The notes: a model not told the origin generated them from the letters alone. 64,000 nt of DNA from Bacterioplanoides pacificum (GCF_042648445.1 NZ_JBHRYB010000013.1:372001-436000); one strand, 5' to 3'. Shown: positions 35,349 through 44,563, counted from the first letter of the stretch. Made by a program: numbers and translations.

Positions 35349-36332
35349 ATGTCATTGTTGTCGGATTCTCAGCTGAATCAACGCGGTTATTTTGTTCCCG
35401 AAAACCCGGTTGCAGCGGATCAGCCCGCGCGCAGCTGGTTGTCTCAGTTTGGTTTATTGCGGGTGCAGGGGCCCGACAGTGAAAAGTTATTACAGGGGCA
35501 ACTGACCTGTGATGTGGTGGCGCTCGATGCGCAACACTGGACGCTGGGCGCCTGCTGCAATGCCAAAGGGCGCATGGTGGCAAATTTTATCATTGCCCGT
35601 GACGAACAGGGTTTCTGGTTACGCCTGCCACAGGATCAGGTGGCCCCGCTACAACAACACCTGCAGAAATACGCGGTGTTTTTTAAAGCCGAGTTGCAGG
35701 ACCTCAGCGCCACTCATGCCATCATCGCCGACCTGCCGGCTGAAACCGCAGCCTCCGACTGTATCGACAATCAGGGCCTGCCACAGCGACGCGTATGTCA
35801 GTGGCAGGACGGCACCGCCCGGCTGGAACTTGGCGACGGCCGCCGTGAATACTGGCTGGAAAAAAACGCCGCAGAGGCACAACTTCAGGATGTCGCTTTG
35901 TGTTGCAGTGACCGCAACAACCGCCTGGATCTGAATCAGGGCATTATCTGGGTAACCGGCGACAGTCGTGAACACTGGATTCCACAAAATATCGACTGGC
36001 ACCGGCAAGGGGGTATCAGCTTCAGCAAAGGGTGTTATACCGGCCAGGAGATTATTGCCCGGCTGCAATATCTGGGCAAAGCCAAAAAAGCCCTGTTCCG
36101 CATCAGCAGCAGCGGCAGCCAGGCACCGGCTCTGCTCTGTACGGTTACCAGCGAGAGTGGCAAAAACCTCGGTGAAGTTACCGCCTGGCAGCAGAATCAG
36201 GGGCTGGCACTGCTGAATGACGATGACGAGCTGCGACAGGTTCGGGTAAAAACCGCCGAAAACCAGCAATTCTCAGCCAGTGTGCAAAAGCTTTCCTATA
36301 CTGAAGAGCAGACAACAAATTCCGGCGCCTGA
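35349..36332 (+). CDS. ygfZ: YgfZ, folate-dependent Fe-S cluster protein
   Basis: 327 residues from ATG 35349; the open frame extends left to 35163 through sdhE and its promoter but has no better start. KGCYTGQEIIARLQYLGKAKK near 220-240 contains the KGCYxGQE signature with the conserved Cys. The fold is of the aminomethyltransferase type. It helps maintain certain Fe-S enzymes such as MiaB, with tetrahydrofolate. Confidence 0.94.
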   Translation: MSLLSDSQLNQRGYFVPENPVAADQPARSWLSQFGLLRVQGPDSEKLLQGQLTCDVVALDAQHWTLGACCNAKGRMVANFIIARDEQGFWLRLPQDQVAPLQQHLQKYAVFFKAELQDLSATHAIIADLPAETAASDCIDNQGLPQRRVCQWQDGTARLELGDGRREYWLEKNAAEAQLQDVALCCSDRNNRLDLNQGIIWVTGDSREHWIPQNIDWHRQGGISFSKGCYTGQEIIARLQYLGKAKKALFRISSSGSQAPALLCTVTSESGKNLGEVTAWQQNQGLALLNDDDELRQVRVKTAENQQFSASVQKLSYTEEQTTNSGA

Positions 36333-36379
36333 GCCAACGGCGGGCGCTGTTTTTCTGGCACAGTTTAAGAGAGCGCCCT

Positions 36380-37222
36380 ATGACCACCGACCTGGCGAAA
36401 CAGGTAAAAGACGACATCGTCAGCAAAATCAAAAATGATGAACTGGTCCTTCCGACCTTGCCGGAAATTGCCCTGAAAGTCCGCGAAGTCGCCGAAGATG
36501 CAAATGCCACCATCGATGATTTATGTGACGTTGTCGCCCGGGATCCGGCCTTAACCGCACGCATTATCAAGGTCACCAATAGCCCGCTGATTCGCGCTAA
36601 CATGCCGGTCAATGACCTGACCACCGCCGTCTCGCGGCTGGGCATCGACTTCACATCCAACCTCGCCATTGGCCTGGCGATGGAACAGATGTTCCAGGCC
36701 ACCCACGATATGATTGATAAACGTATGCGCCGCTGCTGGTCGCAGGCGATGGAAATTGCCGCCACAGCTCAGGTACTGGCTAAACATTTCACTCAGCTGC
36801 AGGCCGATCAGGCGATGCTGGCCGGACTGGTGCACCAGATTGGGATTCTGCCGATTCTGGCTTATGCCGAGAACCACGATAGCCTGTTAGCTGACAGCCT
36901 GTCACTCGACAACGTCATCGAACGTCTGCATCCGGCCTTGGGTGCCTATATTCTGCGCAGCTGGGATTTTCCGGCCGATCTGGTGGAAGTGCCGCGCCAT
37001 TACCTAGATCAGCAATATCAGACAACTCAGCCCAGCTACGTCGACCTGGTACAGGTAGCCACCTTTCAGAGTTATGCCGACACTGAACATCCACTGGCCC
37101 GGGTTGACCGCAGTCAGCTGGGATCGTTCCGGCGCCTCGGACTCGACAGTGATGAAGAAGTTACCCAGCTGGAAGCACTCAGCGACGAAGTTGACGCAAC
37201 TCAGGCCGCCATGAACGGCTAA
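36380..37222 (+). CDS. HDOD domain protein 1
   Basis: 280 residues from ATG 36380. The HDOD domain starts LVLPTLPEIALKVREVAED (~23) and has ARDPALTARIIKVTNSPL (~55) and LVHQIGILPIL (~155), lacking a metal-binding HD pair. Such proteins act in signalling in chemosensory and cyclic-di-GMP settings without known enzyme activity. Followed after 27 bp by a paralogue. Confidence 0.9.
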   Translation: MTTDLAKQVKDDIVSKIKNDELVLPTLPEIALKVREVAEDANATIDDLCDVVARDPALTARIIKVTNSPLIRANMPVNDLTTAVSRLGIDFTSNLAIGLAMEQMFQATHDMIDKRMRRCWSQAMEIAATAQVLAKHFTQLQADQAMLAGLVHQIGILPILAYAENHDSLLADSLSLDNVIERLHPALGAYILRSWDFPADLVEVPRHYLDQQYQTTQPSYVDLVQVATFQSYADTEHPLARVDRSQLGSFRRLGLDSDEEVTQLEALSDEVDATQAAMNG

Positions 37223-37249
37223 CCACCGGTTATTTTTGAGAATACGGAT

Positions 37250-38047
37250 ATGCCAGTGCAACCACTCAGCGAACAGTTAATCCCTCTGGTCAACAATGGC
37301 CAATTGCCGTTGCCGACCCTGCCATCACTGGCACAAAAGGTGTTAAAAGCGGCTCAGGGTGACAACCTGACCACGGATTCCCTGTCGGCACTGGTGGAAC
37401 AGGACCCGGCCATCGCCGCCCATCTGGTGAAAATCGCCAACAGCCCGCTGGTCGGCTGTCCGACGGAAGTCACGGACCTGGGCACCGCGATTGGTTTATT
37501 TGGTATTGGATATTGCAGCCAGCTGGCGATCAGCCTGGCGTTGCGCCAGTTATTCCGGGCCCGCCATGCAATAATCAGCGACCTGATCGAACACACCTGG
37601 GAAGAATCAACCCGGGTGGCGAATCTGTGTCTGGTCATGGCGACAAACTATCCGATCAATCCCGGTAGTGCTTACCTGGCCGGACTGCTGCATAAAATTG
37701 GCGCGTTACCGATCTTACGCTGGCTGGATGAGCAAACCGACATCGAGCTGTCGCGAACACAGATCATGACACTGGTGGAGCAACATCAGGCGCTGCTGGC
37801 AGAGCAGCTGCTGGACGACTGGTGTTTTCCACCGTCGCTGTGTGCCGTGCCGCACAACTATCAGAATATGAATCATAACGGCAAACAACAGGCTGATATA
37901 TCAGATCTGGTTGCAGCCGCCTGCTATTTTTTATCCGAACAGCGTAAAGACTGGCAGGATTGCAAAGTACTGGAGCGCCTGGGCCTGACCACCGATGAAG
38001 TACAGAAAAAGATGATGGCCTGGCAGAGCCGCGCCGCCCACGCCTGA
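37250..38047 (+). CDS. HDOD domain protein 2
   Basis: 265 residues from ATG 37250. It repeats the blocks of its neighbour: LPLPTLPSLAQKVLKAAQ, EQDPAIAAHLVKIANSPL and LLHKIGALPILRWL at nearly the same spacing, so the pair arose by tandem duplication and then diverged. Here too the HD metal pair is missing (HK in its place). Likely cotranscribed with the first. Confidence 0.9.
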   Translation: MPVQPLSEQLIPLVNNGQLPLPTLPSLAQKVLKAAQGDNLTTDSLSALVEQDPAIAAHLVKIANSPLVGCPTEVTDLGTAIGLFGIGYCSQLAISLALRQLFRARHAIISDLIEHTWEESTRVANLCLVMATNYPINPGSAYLAGLLHKIGALPILRWLDEQTDIELSRTQIMTLVEQHQALLAEQLLDDWCFPPSLCAVPHNYQNMNHNGKQQADISDLVAAACYFLSEQRKDWQDCKVLERLGLTTDEVQKKMMAWQSRAAHA

Positions 38048-38078
38048 CCAGCACAGCCGCTAATGACACGGCCAACCA

Positions 38079-39254
38079 TTACAGCTCATGGTAGGGATGC
38101 TGATCCGCCGGCCAGGGGCTGGTCATCAGTTGTTTCAGCCAGCTGTCCGGTACCGCTGCCACGCTTTTATGCTGCCATTTGGGTTTGTAATCTTTATCCA
38201 CCACCATGGCCCTGACGCCTTCAGAAAAATCCGGATGACGGACCGCCTGATAGGCCAGTATCAGCTCCCAGCTGACGACCTCTTTTAAACTCATGGTGGC
38301 GCCACGGCGGATCTGCTCCATGATCAGATGAACCGTCGCCGGACAGGCTTTTTTAAAGTTCTGCTGGCCTTGTTTAAGCCATTTATTACGGCTTTTGTGT
38401 TGTTTCAGACGGGCACAGATGTCTGCAATATCGTCACTGGCAAAAATTTCATCCAGCTCCGCTGCCACCGCCTGCATATCACTGGCTGGCATCTGCCCGG
38501 CACTGGCGCTATCCAGCTCGGTTAACAACTGCCGCACCTGTTGATGATTAACCGCTTTATTCGTGCACCAGTGAGCCTGTTGCATGCGCTGAATAAAGTC
38601 CTGCCAGCGATTATGCTCCAGCGCGTACTGAATTAACCCCAGCTGCTTGCAATCGGTGGTGTTCATGTGGCTGCCGGTCAGCCCCATCCAGTGTCCGGCG
38701 GGATAAGGCAGGCGCGACAAATAATAACTGGCGGCCACATCCGGATATAAACCAATACGAACCTCCGGCCAGGCCAGCTTCAGGCATTCACTGCCAACCC
38801 GGTGATTGGCCGCAATGAATAACCCCAGTCCTCCTCCCATTACAAAACCGTGCCCCCAGGCAATCAGTGGTTTGGTAATCTGGTGCAGGCGATAGTTTTT
38901 GGCATATTCACCACGGAAAAAGTCATCCGCATACTGTAATCGCTGACGCTCATCGTCACAGGTCATGCTGGTGTACAACTTGCGGATGTCACCACCGGCA
39001 CAAAAAGCTTTGTCACCAGCACCACGCATAATAATGGCGGCAATCTGCGGATCCTCATTCCAGCGCCTGATGCCGTCATCGATCAGGTTCACCATATCCA
39101 GATCCACCGCGTTCATCGCCGCCGGGACATTGAGTGTCATCAGCCCCAGTTTAAAATCCGCACCGGCACTTAGTTCGTCAAACAACACCGCATCGTTTGA
39201 CACTACATCCTTTGACACCACACCCTTCGACCCATCAGCAGCAACAGAACTCAA
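38079..39254 (-). CDS. Enoyl-CoA hydratase/isomerase family protein (HIBYL-CoA hydrolase-like)
   Basis: 391 residues from TTG 39254, which follows AAAGGAGAG; a downstream in-frame GTG cannot be excluded. The crotonase core shows LNVPAAMNAVDLDMVNLI, GAGDKAFCAGGDIRKLY (CoA oxyanion region) and VMGGGLGLFIAANHRV. The longer C-terminal half (MSLKEVVSWELILAYQAVRHPDFSEGVRAMVVDKD as landmark) fits 3-hydroxyisobutyryl-CoA hydrolase rather than short hydratases. The first ~20 residues are a repeat-built tail. Confidence 0.85.
   Translation of the reverse strand: MSSVAADGSKGVVSKDVVSNDAVLFDELSAGADFKLGLMTLNVPAAMNAVDLDMVNLIDDGIRRWNEDPQIAAIIMRGAGDKAFCAGGDIRKLYTSMTCDDERQRLQYADDFFRGEYAKNYRLHQITKPLIAWGHGFVMGGGLGLFIAANHRVGSECLKLAWPEVRIGLYPDVAASYYLSRLPYPAGHWMGLTGSHMNTTDCKQLGLIQYALEHNRWQDFIQRMQQAHWCTNKAVNHQQVRQLLTELDSASAGQMPASDMQAVAAELDEIFASDDIADICARLKQHKSRNKWLKQGQQNFKKACPATVHLIMEQIRRGATMSLKEVVSWELILAYQAVRHPDFSEGVRAMVVDKDYKPKWQHKSVAAVPDSWLKQLMTSPWPADQHPYHEL
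39186..39230 (-). repeat. Three degenerate 15-bp repeats in the N-terminal tail of the crotonase-family gene
   Basis: On the coding strand TCGAAGGGTGTGGTG, TCAAAGGATGTAGTG and TCAAACGATGCGGTG follow without gaps, giving SKGVV, SKDVV and SNDAV. They precede the enzyme domain. Confidence 0.85.
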
Positions 39255-39339
39255 AACTCTCTCCTTTTAAACAGGCCGGATTTGTAACTCAGACCCGGCA
39301 AGCCTGATAATAGCGTTTTTTATCCGGGCAAAAAGCATT

Positions 39340-40035
39340 ATGACGTTAATACTAAGTCTCATTGTATTGCTGCTGATTGTTTTTTTATTGCTCGCTTTGG
39401 TATTGCTGCAACGTCACCAGCGTTCGGGTCAGCTGCAACAACTCGCCGACCGCCTGACACTGAGTTACCGCCCTTTTGCGTCACTCAGTCAACCGCTGCG
39501 GCAAGCCCGTTTCCTGATCTTCAGCGTTGGCCAGATGCGTTATTTCCGCCACCTGCTGGAAGGCAGTTATCAGCCCCAGACGAGTCATTTCCAACAGCAG
39601 CCGCTGGCGCTCACTCAGCGCCGGCTTAACGTATTTGACTATGGCCTGGTCAGTGATAAAGGCACCCACAACCAGACGCTGATGTTATTCGCCTGTTCAT
39701 TGAATTGTGGTTGCTTCCGCATCCAGCCACACGCCTGGTTACACGCCGATGTGTTTGCCGACAATGCGCCGCTGCTGCGTCTGAGCCAGGGGCAATATCC
39801 GCCGGCGTTACATTCACGGCAGCTGTTTGCTCAACATCCGGCCAGGCTGACGGCGTTATTAACCCCACAGGTGCAACACTGGCTTTTGGCACATCCCCAC
39901 CTTCACATCGAATTCAGTAATGGCATTCTGCTGCTTTACCGGCCCGCTCACCGGCTGGCCGTAGAGGATATAGAAGCGGCACTGGAAGCCGGCTGTCAGC
40001 TGGCCGAATTGCTGCAGTTATCCGAACGCCAATAA
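39340..40035 (+). CDS. Single-pass membrane protein of unknown function
   Basis: 231 residues from ATG 39340. A strong transmembrane segment at about 4-25 (LSLIVLLLIVFLLLALVLL) is followed by a soluble part beginning RHQRSGQLQQLADRLTLSY, so most of the chain is probably cytoplasmic. Cys residues in FACSLNCGCF could be functional. I do not recognise it. It lies 13 bp before the lipoprotein hydrolase gene and is likely cotranscribed with it. Confidence 0.75.
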   Translation: MTLILSLIVLLLIVFLLLALVLLQRHQRSGQLQQLADRLTLSYRPFASLSQPLRQARFLIFSVGQMRYFRHLLEGSYQPQTSHFQQQPLALTQRRLNVFDYGLVSDKGTHNQTLMLFACSLNCGCFRIQPHAWLHADVFADNAPLLRLSQGQYPPALHSRQLFAQHPARLTALLTPQVQHWLLAHPHLHIEFSNGILLLYRPAHRLAVEDIEAALEAGCQLAELLQLSERQ

Positions 40036-40048
40036 CCAAGGGAACCCT

Positions 40049-40996
40049 ATGCACGTTATTTACCGCGGCTTAATCGGCTTGTTTGTCACTCTTACACTCT
40101 CAGCCTGTACCCAGAGCCAACAGGACAGCCTGCTGCAAACCGCAGTAGAAATGGCGCGCGATGCCGCAGATCTCAAACCCGGCCAAAGCCAGCTGGACGA
40201 TGTCACCATGAGTTATCTGGAGCGTCCTGGCAGTGGTCCGGTGTTATTATTGCTGCACGGGTTTTCTGCCAATAAAGACACCTGGGTTAAATTTGCTTAT
40301 GAACTGCCGGACCATTACCGCCTGATTGTGCCAGACCTGGCGGGACATGGTGATACTCCGGCTCCGGCCGATCAGAATTACGACCTGATTCGCCAGACCG
40401 AACGCCTGCACCAGCTGATGAATAACCTGGGCATTCAGCGTTTTCATATCGCCGGCAACTCGATGGGGGGTGCCATCAGCGCCATTTACAGCAGCCGTTA
40501 TCCGCAACAGATCGAGAGCCTGACCTTAATTGATGCGGCCGGGGTGGATGCACCAAACCCAAGCGAATACATGCAGGCACTGGCACAAGGCCAGAACCCG
40601 CTGATTGCCACCGATGAAGCCAGCTTTGAATACCGCATGGATTTTGTGATGGAAAAGGCCCCTCCCTTCCCCTGGCCACTACGCCCGGCACTGATGCGTA
40701 AAACCCTGGCCCGGGTCGACATTAACCGGGCTATTTTTGACGACATGCTGGCAACCCGGGAACGTCTGGAACAAAGTGGTTTTGAGCAACAACTGAGTGA
40801 CCAGGTCAGTATGCCAACACTGATTATCTGGGGCGCCCAGGACCGGGTACTGGACGTGTCTGCCGTTGGCGTGTTTAAACAGTTTATCCCCCATGCCGAG
40901 GTACAGATTTACGATGGCATCGGCCACTTGCCGATGGTGGAAATCCCCGAACAAACCGCTGATCGTTACCACCGTTTTATCAGTGCAATTCAATAA
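40049..40996 (+). CDS. Alpha/beta hydrolase lipoprotein
   Basis: 315 residues from ATG 40049. Lipoprotein signal with lipobox LSAC (Cys20). LLLHGFSANKDTW (oxyanion loop, ~70), GNSMGGAISA with the nucleophile Ser (~140), Asp in WGAQDRVLD (~265) and His in GIGHLPMVE (~295) complete the triad. A lipase or esterase facing the periplasm or outer membrane is likely; the substrate is unknown. Confidence 0.88.
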   Translation: MHVIYRGLIGLFVTLTLSACTQSQQDSLLQTAVEMARDAADLKPGQSQLDDVTMSYLERPGSGPVLLLLHGFSANKDTWVKFAYELPDHYRLIVPDLAGHGDTPAPADQNYDLIRQTERLHQLMNNLGIQRFHIAGNSMGGAISAIYSSRYPQQIESLTLIDAAGVDAPNPSEYMQALAQGQNPLIATDEASFEYRMDFVMEKAPPFPWPLRPALMRKTLARVDINRAIFDDMLATRERLEQSGFEQQLSDQVSMPTLIIWGAQDRVLDVSAVGVFKQFIPHAEVQIYDGIGHLPMVEIPEQTADRYHRFISAIQ

Positions 40997-41040
40997 CCAC
41001 CTCTGCGCCAATAATGGCAGCAACGATTCACGTTATTGAC

Positions 41041-41067
41041 TGCCCGTCACATTCACTGTGACGGGCA
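41041..41067. other. Strong hairpin between the hydrolase and PAS genes
   Basis: TGCCCGTCACA (41041-41051) and TGTGACGGGCA (41057-41067) are exact inverted copies around TTCAC. The following bases (AGCTCCGGATTCC) are not a T run, so it is a weak terminator at best; it may be a leader element or operator for the PAS-chemoreceptor pair. Confidence 0.55.
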
Positions 41068-41121
41068 AGCTCCGGATTCCTTTCTATACTGATTGTGTGT
41101 TGTGTAATTACCGGTGCATTT

Positions 41122-41649
41122 ATGCAATTGGCTACTGCAATCAGCCAGCCTGCGGCAGGTGAGGAAATTAAAATTGGCTGTAATGATCTGATCGTATCGA
41201 AAACCAATCGCGACAGTCATATTACCTACGCCAACGATTTGTTTTGCCGCTATTCCGGTTATTCCGAAACCGAACTGTTAGGCCAGCCACACAATATTAT
41301 TCGCCACCCGGATATGCCCCGGGCCGTGTATTACCTGATGTGGGAACACCTGAAACAAGGTGAAGAGTTTTTTGGCTACATTAAAAACCGCTGCAAACAG
41401 GGTGGTTATTACTGGACCTTTGCTTCCGTGGCTCCGATTTACGAGCACGATGAGTTGCGCGGCTATTTATCCTCGCGCCGCTGCCCGTCACCACAAGCCG
41501 TCGCCCTGATCGAACCGTTATATCAACGTATGACAGAAGCCGAACAGGCAGTACCGCCAGAACAACAAATCCCCATGTCATCCGCTCTGCTGTGGCAGGC
41601 GATTAATAAGGAGTTCACCACCTATGCTGAATTCGCTTTATCGCTCTGA
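41122..41649 (+). CDS. Stand-alone PAS sensor protein, Aer-like
   Basis: 175 residues from ATG 41122. One PAS domain: ITYANDLFCRYSGYSETELLGQPHNIIRHPDMPRAVY region at about 30-70, then YIKNRCKQGGYYWTFASVAPIYE (landmarks only). The HNIIRHPDMP motif is the Aer-type PAS, which often holds FAD for redox or oxygen sensing. No transducer domain follows in frame; the next gene supplies it, starting 26 bp before this stop in another frame. Confidence 0.88.
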   Translation: MQLATAISQPAAGEEIKIGCNDLIVSKTNRDSHITYANDLFCRYSGYSETELLGQPHNIIRHPDMPRAVYYLMWEHLKQGEEFFGYIKNRCKQGGYYWTFASVAPIYEHDELRGYLSSRRCPSPQAVALIEPLYQRMTEAEQAVPPEQQIPMSSALLWQAINKEFTTYAEFALSL

Positions 41650-43123
41650 TCCACGCAGCCTGAACCGCATCGGCTTAGGCGCCTGGGCCACCAGCATTAT
41701 CATCCTCAGCATCAGCGATGCATCAGTGGCAGCGATCATCACCTCAGTGGTGTTATTACTGACGGTCGCGTTGCTGCGTTATTGGCAACAGAAATACCTG
41801 AAACACGCTGAACGCCGGATTCAGCAGGTACTGGCGCGTGCCGCCGCCGGCGATTTACAACACCGCCTGATTCGCTTCCGCGACGATACCGTGTTGTCAT
41901 CGCTGAAATATTCCATCAATGCCCTGCTTGACCAGGTGGAAACCTATATCCGCGAAGTGGAATCGTCTTTCCGCGAAGCCAGTAAGGATCGCTTTTACCG
42001 CAAACCATTGAGCCAGGGCATGCAGGGGGACTTTAAAACCTCACTGGATAAAATTGGTGAAGCGTTTAACGCCATGGAACACGCCTACTTTTTATCTCAC
42101 TGCCAGGAGCTGGAAGCCAATATCAGCCGGGTAAAAACCGAAAGCCTGCTGACCAACCTGAAACGCAATCAGGATGACCTGAGCAAGGTTTCCGGTGAAA
42201 TGCAGCAGGTAGAAACCATTTCCCGCCGTGGCGTTTCGCTGTCGACCGATGCCTTGCAGGAAATTAACCAGGTCAGCGAAAATCTGCAGCAACAAAGCGA
42301 TATGACCGAAGTCATTCACACCACCGCCGATGGCCTGCAACACCACACCCACCGGATTACCGATGTACTGAAACTGATTGATGGCATTGCCGAACAAACG
42401 AACCTGCTGGCACTGAACGCTGCCATCGAAGCAGCCCGTGCCGGTGAAGCCGGACGTGGGTTTGCCGTGGTTGCCGATGAAGTACGGTCACTGGCAGAAA
42501 ACACCCGCAAAGCGACGGCTGATATCAGCCAGATGATTGCCGAATTTACTCAGTCGAGTAACACCATGGCGCAACAGGCCGGAGAGATGGTGCAGCTGGC
42601 CGCGACCGCCCGCCAGGCCACGGCGGCCTTTGAGCAGTCTTTTACCGAACTGGCACACATCGCTCAACAAACCTACGAGCGGGTGAATTATTCCCAGATC
42701 GTCAGTTTTGCCTCGCTCATTAAAGTGGACCACATGATTTACGTACAAAACGGTTACCAGGCGATGGAAAAAGGCCATGACTCTGACGCCTGGCAGGCGG
42801 TTGCACTCAACCATCAGCAGTGCCGCTTTGGCCAGTGGTACGATCACGGCATCGGCCGCCAGTTATTCAGTCATTTGCCGACCTACCCCCGGATTGATCC
42901 GGTGCATCAGGAGTTGCATCGTGAAATGCATGAAATTCTGGATCTGGTTGAAGCTCAGGACTGGCGGAAAAATATCCGGGTACACGGCAAAGTCCAGCAG
43001 GGGTTCCACAACCTGGAACAACACAGTACCGAGCTGATCAGCCTGGTCGATCAGCTGACCGATGAAAAACTGCGCTTTGAAACCGGCAGCAGTGACGAAG
43101 AAACAGAAATCGACCTGTTTTAA
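41624..43123 (+). CDS. Methyl-accepting chemotaxis protein with C-terminal CZB zinc domain
   Basis: 499 residues from ATG 41624, with its own AAGGAG (41608-41613) inside the PAS gene. Two membrane helices with almost no periplasmic loop occupy about 15-55, followed by a HAMP-like linker. The signalling hairpin is GIAEQTNLLALNAAIEAARAGE... (~255-280). The last ~130 residues form a CZB domain: His in KVDHMIY, CRFGQW and HQELH match the H...CxxGxW...HxxxH zinc set. With the PAS protein it would form a two-part redox or zinc/hypochlorite-type receptor. Confidence 0.9.
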   Translation: MLNSLYRSDPRSLNRIGLGAWATSIIILSISDASVAAIITSVVLLLTVALLRYWQQKYLKHAERRIQQVLARAAAGDLQHRLIRFRDDTVLSSLKYSINALLDQVETYIREVESSFREASKDRFYRKPLSQGMQGDFKTSLDKIGEAFNAMEHAYFLSHCQELEANISRVKTESLLTNLKRNQDDLSKVSGEMQQVETISRRGVSLSTDALQEINQVSENLQQQSDMTEVIHTTADGLQHHTHRITDVLKLIDGIAEQTNLLALNAAIEAARAGEAGRGFAVVADEVRSLAENTRKATADISQMIAEFTQSSNTMAQQAGEMVQLAATARQATAAFEQSFTELAHIAQQTYERVNYSQIVSFASLIKVDHMIYVQNGYQAMEKGHDSDAWQAVALNHQQCRFGQWYDHGIGRQLFSHLPTYPRIDPVHQELHREMHEILDLVEAQDWRKNIRVHGKVQQGFHNLEQHSTELISLVDQLTDEKLRFETGSSDEETEIDLF

Positions 43124-43139
43124 ACCTCTCCCGGCATAC

Positions 43140-43165
43140 CCGCGGTTTGGCTGGCCGCGGCTTTT
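43140..43165 (+). terminator. Probable terminator after the chemoreceptor gene
   Basis: CCGCGG (43140-43145) and CCGCGG (43155-43160), each self-complementary, can pair around nine bases and are followed by CTTTTTGG. The trmO ATG lies only 38 bp further on. Confidence 0.5.
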
Positions 43166-43197
43166 TGGTACTCTGGCGACTTTTGCCCGGCCAGATT

Positions 43198-43917
43198 ATG
43201 ACCATAACGCTGCACCCTGTGGCCATTGCCCACACTCCGTTTGCTGAGAAGTTCGCCATTCCACGTCAGCCAGCGCTGGCACCCGCCGCCCGGGCGCGGA
43301 TCGAATTATTACCCCCCTACAACTCTCCGCTGGCACTTGAGGGCCTGCAGCAGGTCAGCCATGTCTGGCTGATTTTCCAGTTTCATCAGGCGTTAGCCTC
43401 ATCCCGGCAACAACCGGCGTCATTACGGGTGCGACCACCGCGGCTGGGGGGTAACGAAAAAATCGGCGTTTTTGCCAGTCGTGCCACCCATCGTCCGAAC
43501 AGCCTGGGGCAATCCGTCGTCGCCCTGGAAAAAATAGAAGGTTGCTCATTATGGGTCAGTGGCGTGGATTTATTGGATGGCACCCCGATTCTGGATATCA
43601 AACCTTACGTGCCTTATGCCGACGCCGTAGACGGAGCCCACAACCAGATCGCCAGTGATGCCCCGACATTGATTGACGTCAACTGGCAAACCCAGGCGCT
43701 AGACCAGGCGCAGCAACAGGCAAGCCGTCTGAATCAGGATGTCGTGGCGTTAGTGCAGCAATGCCTGGCTCAGGACCCGAAACCGGCGTACCAGCAACCG
43801 ACACCAGAACGCCACTACGGTGCACAATTCTGGGACCTGAACATCCGCTGGCATTATCCCGCCCCAAACCGCATTTGTGTGCTCGCGGTAGAGCGGATTA
43901 GCGCGGTGTCAGAATAA
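43198..43917 (+). CDS. trmO: tRNA (adenine37-N6)-methyltransferase TrmO/TsaA
   Basis: 239 residues from ATG 43198; a TTG in the same frame at 43147 overlaps the terminator. The UPF0066 fold shows VWLIFQFHQ, RPPRLGGNEKIGVFASRATHRPNSLGQS (landmark; catalytic Arg and His region) and GVDLLDGTPILDIKPYVPYAD. It methylates t6A37 of tRNAThr using SAM. Ends 20 bp inside convergent tpm. Confidence 0.93.
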   Translation: MTITLHPVAIAHTPFAEKFAIPRQPALAPAARARIELLPPYNSPLALEGLQQVSHVWLIFQFHQALASSRQQPASLRVRPPRLGGNEKIGVFASRATHRPNSLGQSVVALEKIEGCSLWVSGVDLLDGTPILDIKPYVPYADAVDGAHNQIASDAPTLIDVNWQTQALDQAQQQASRLNQDVVALVQQCLAQDPKPAYQQPTPERHYGAQFWDLNIRWHYPAPNRICVLAVERISAVSE

Positions 43918-44563
43918 ACACATCCTGTAAAAACGACGTTACCCCCCGTTCGCGAAAGCGGGGTTCAGTGTCGATGATTTCGCGCTGTTCCTGCAGTTCG
44001 GCGTGGTAATACGGCTGATACTGCTGCTCAACCTCCTGTGGCAATACCGCAAATGGTGGCCCCGGCATCTGTTGCTGATCGTAGGTAAAGGTCACCAGCA
44101 ATTGTGGCGCCTGCTGACTCAGCTGCCACAAATGACGGCAATAATCATCACGCATCGGTTTTGGCAGTGCGACCAGCGCCGCACGGTCATAAACCACATC
44201 CACCTTGCCCAGTTGTTGTGGTCGGACAGCAAAAAAATCACCGGCAATCAGCAGCAGCTTGTCAGCGCGGTAAAACACCTGATCACCATCACGGCTTTTG
44301 TCGATTTCCAGCTGCAGCTCGGCACTGATAATGGCTGCCAGTTCGTCCAGCGCAATTTCGCTCAGCTCAATCCCGACTACCGCATGGCCCTGTTGCAGCA
44401 GCCAGACGATATCCAGCGTTTTGCCACATAAAGGCACCAAGACACGGCTGCCACTGCTGGCCTGCATCGCCGGCCAATATTTCAGCAACACTTTATTCAC
44501 CTCATCCAGATGAAATCCGATCTGCTGTTTTTCCCAACGTTCATGCCAGAATTCGTTCTGCAT
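43898..44563 (-). CDS. tpm: Thiopurine S-methyltransferase
   Basis: 221 residues from ATG 44563. The N-terminal FWHERWEKQQIGFHLDEVN and RVLVPLCGKTLDIVWLLQQGH (SAM motif I) are hallmarks of bacterial TPMT, with VVYDRAALVALP near 125. It methylates thiopurines and also selenium and tellurium compounds in some bacteria. A longer frame to 44683 has no good start. Confidence 0.93.
   Translation of the reverse strand: MQNEFWHERWEKQQIGFHLDEVNKVLLKYWPAMQASSGSRVLVPLCGKTLDIVWLLQQGHAVVGIELSEIALDELAAIISAELQLEIDKSRDGDQVFYRADKLLLIAGDFFAVRPQQLGKVDVVYDRAALVALPKPMRDDYCRHLWQLSQQAPQLLVTFTYDQQQMPGPPFAVLPQEVEQQYQPYYHAELQEQREIIDTEPRFRERGVTSFLQDVFILTPR

Noticed and set aside
35649..36269. 206-codon leftward frame inside ygfZ
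   Set aside because: Antisense to a full-length ygfZ with its signature motif.
39254..39339. Terminator or attenuator before the 39340 gene
   Set aside because: No stem with a T run is seen.
41600..41660. Frameshift splitting one Aer gene
   Set aside because: The second gene has its own AAGGAG and ATG at good spacing, so two coupled genes are more likely than an error; kept as a finding instead.
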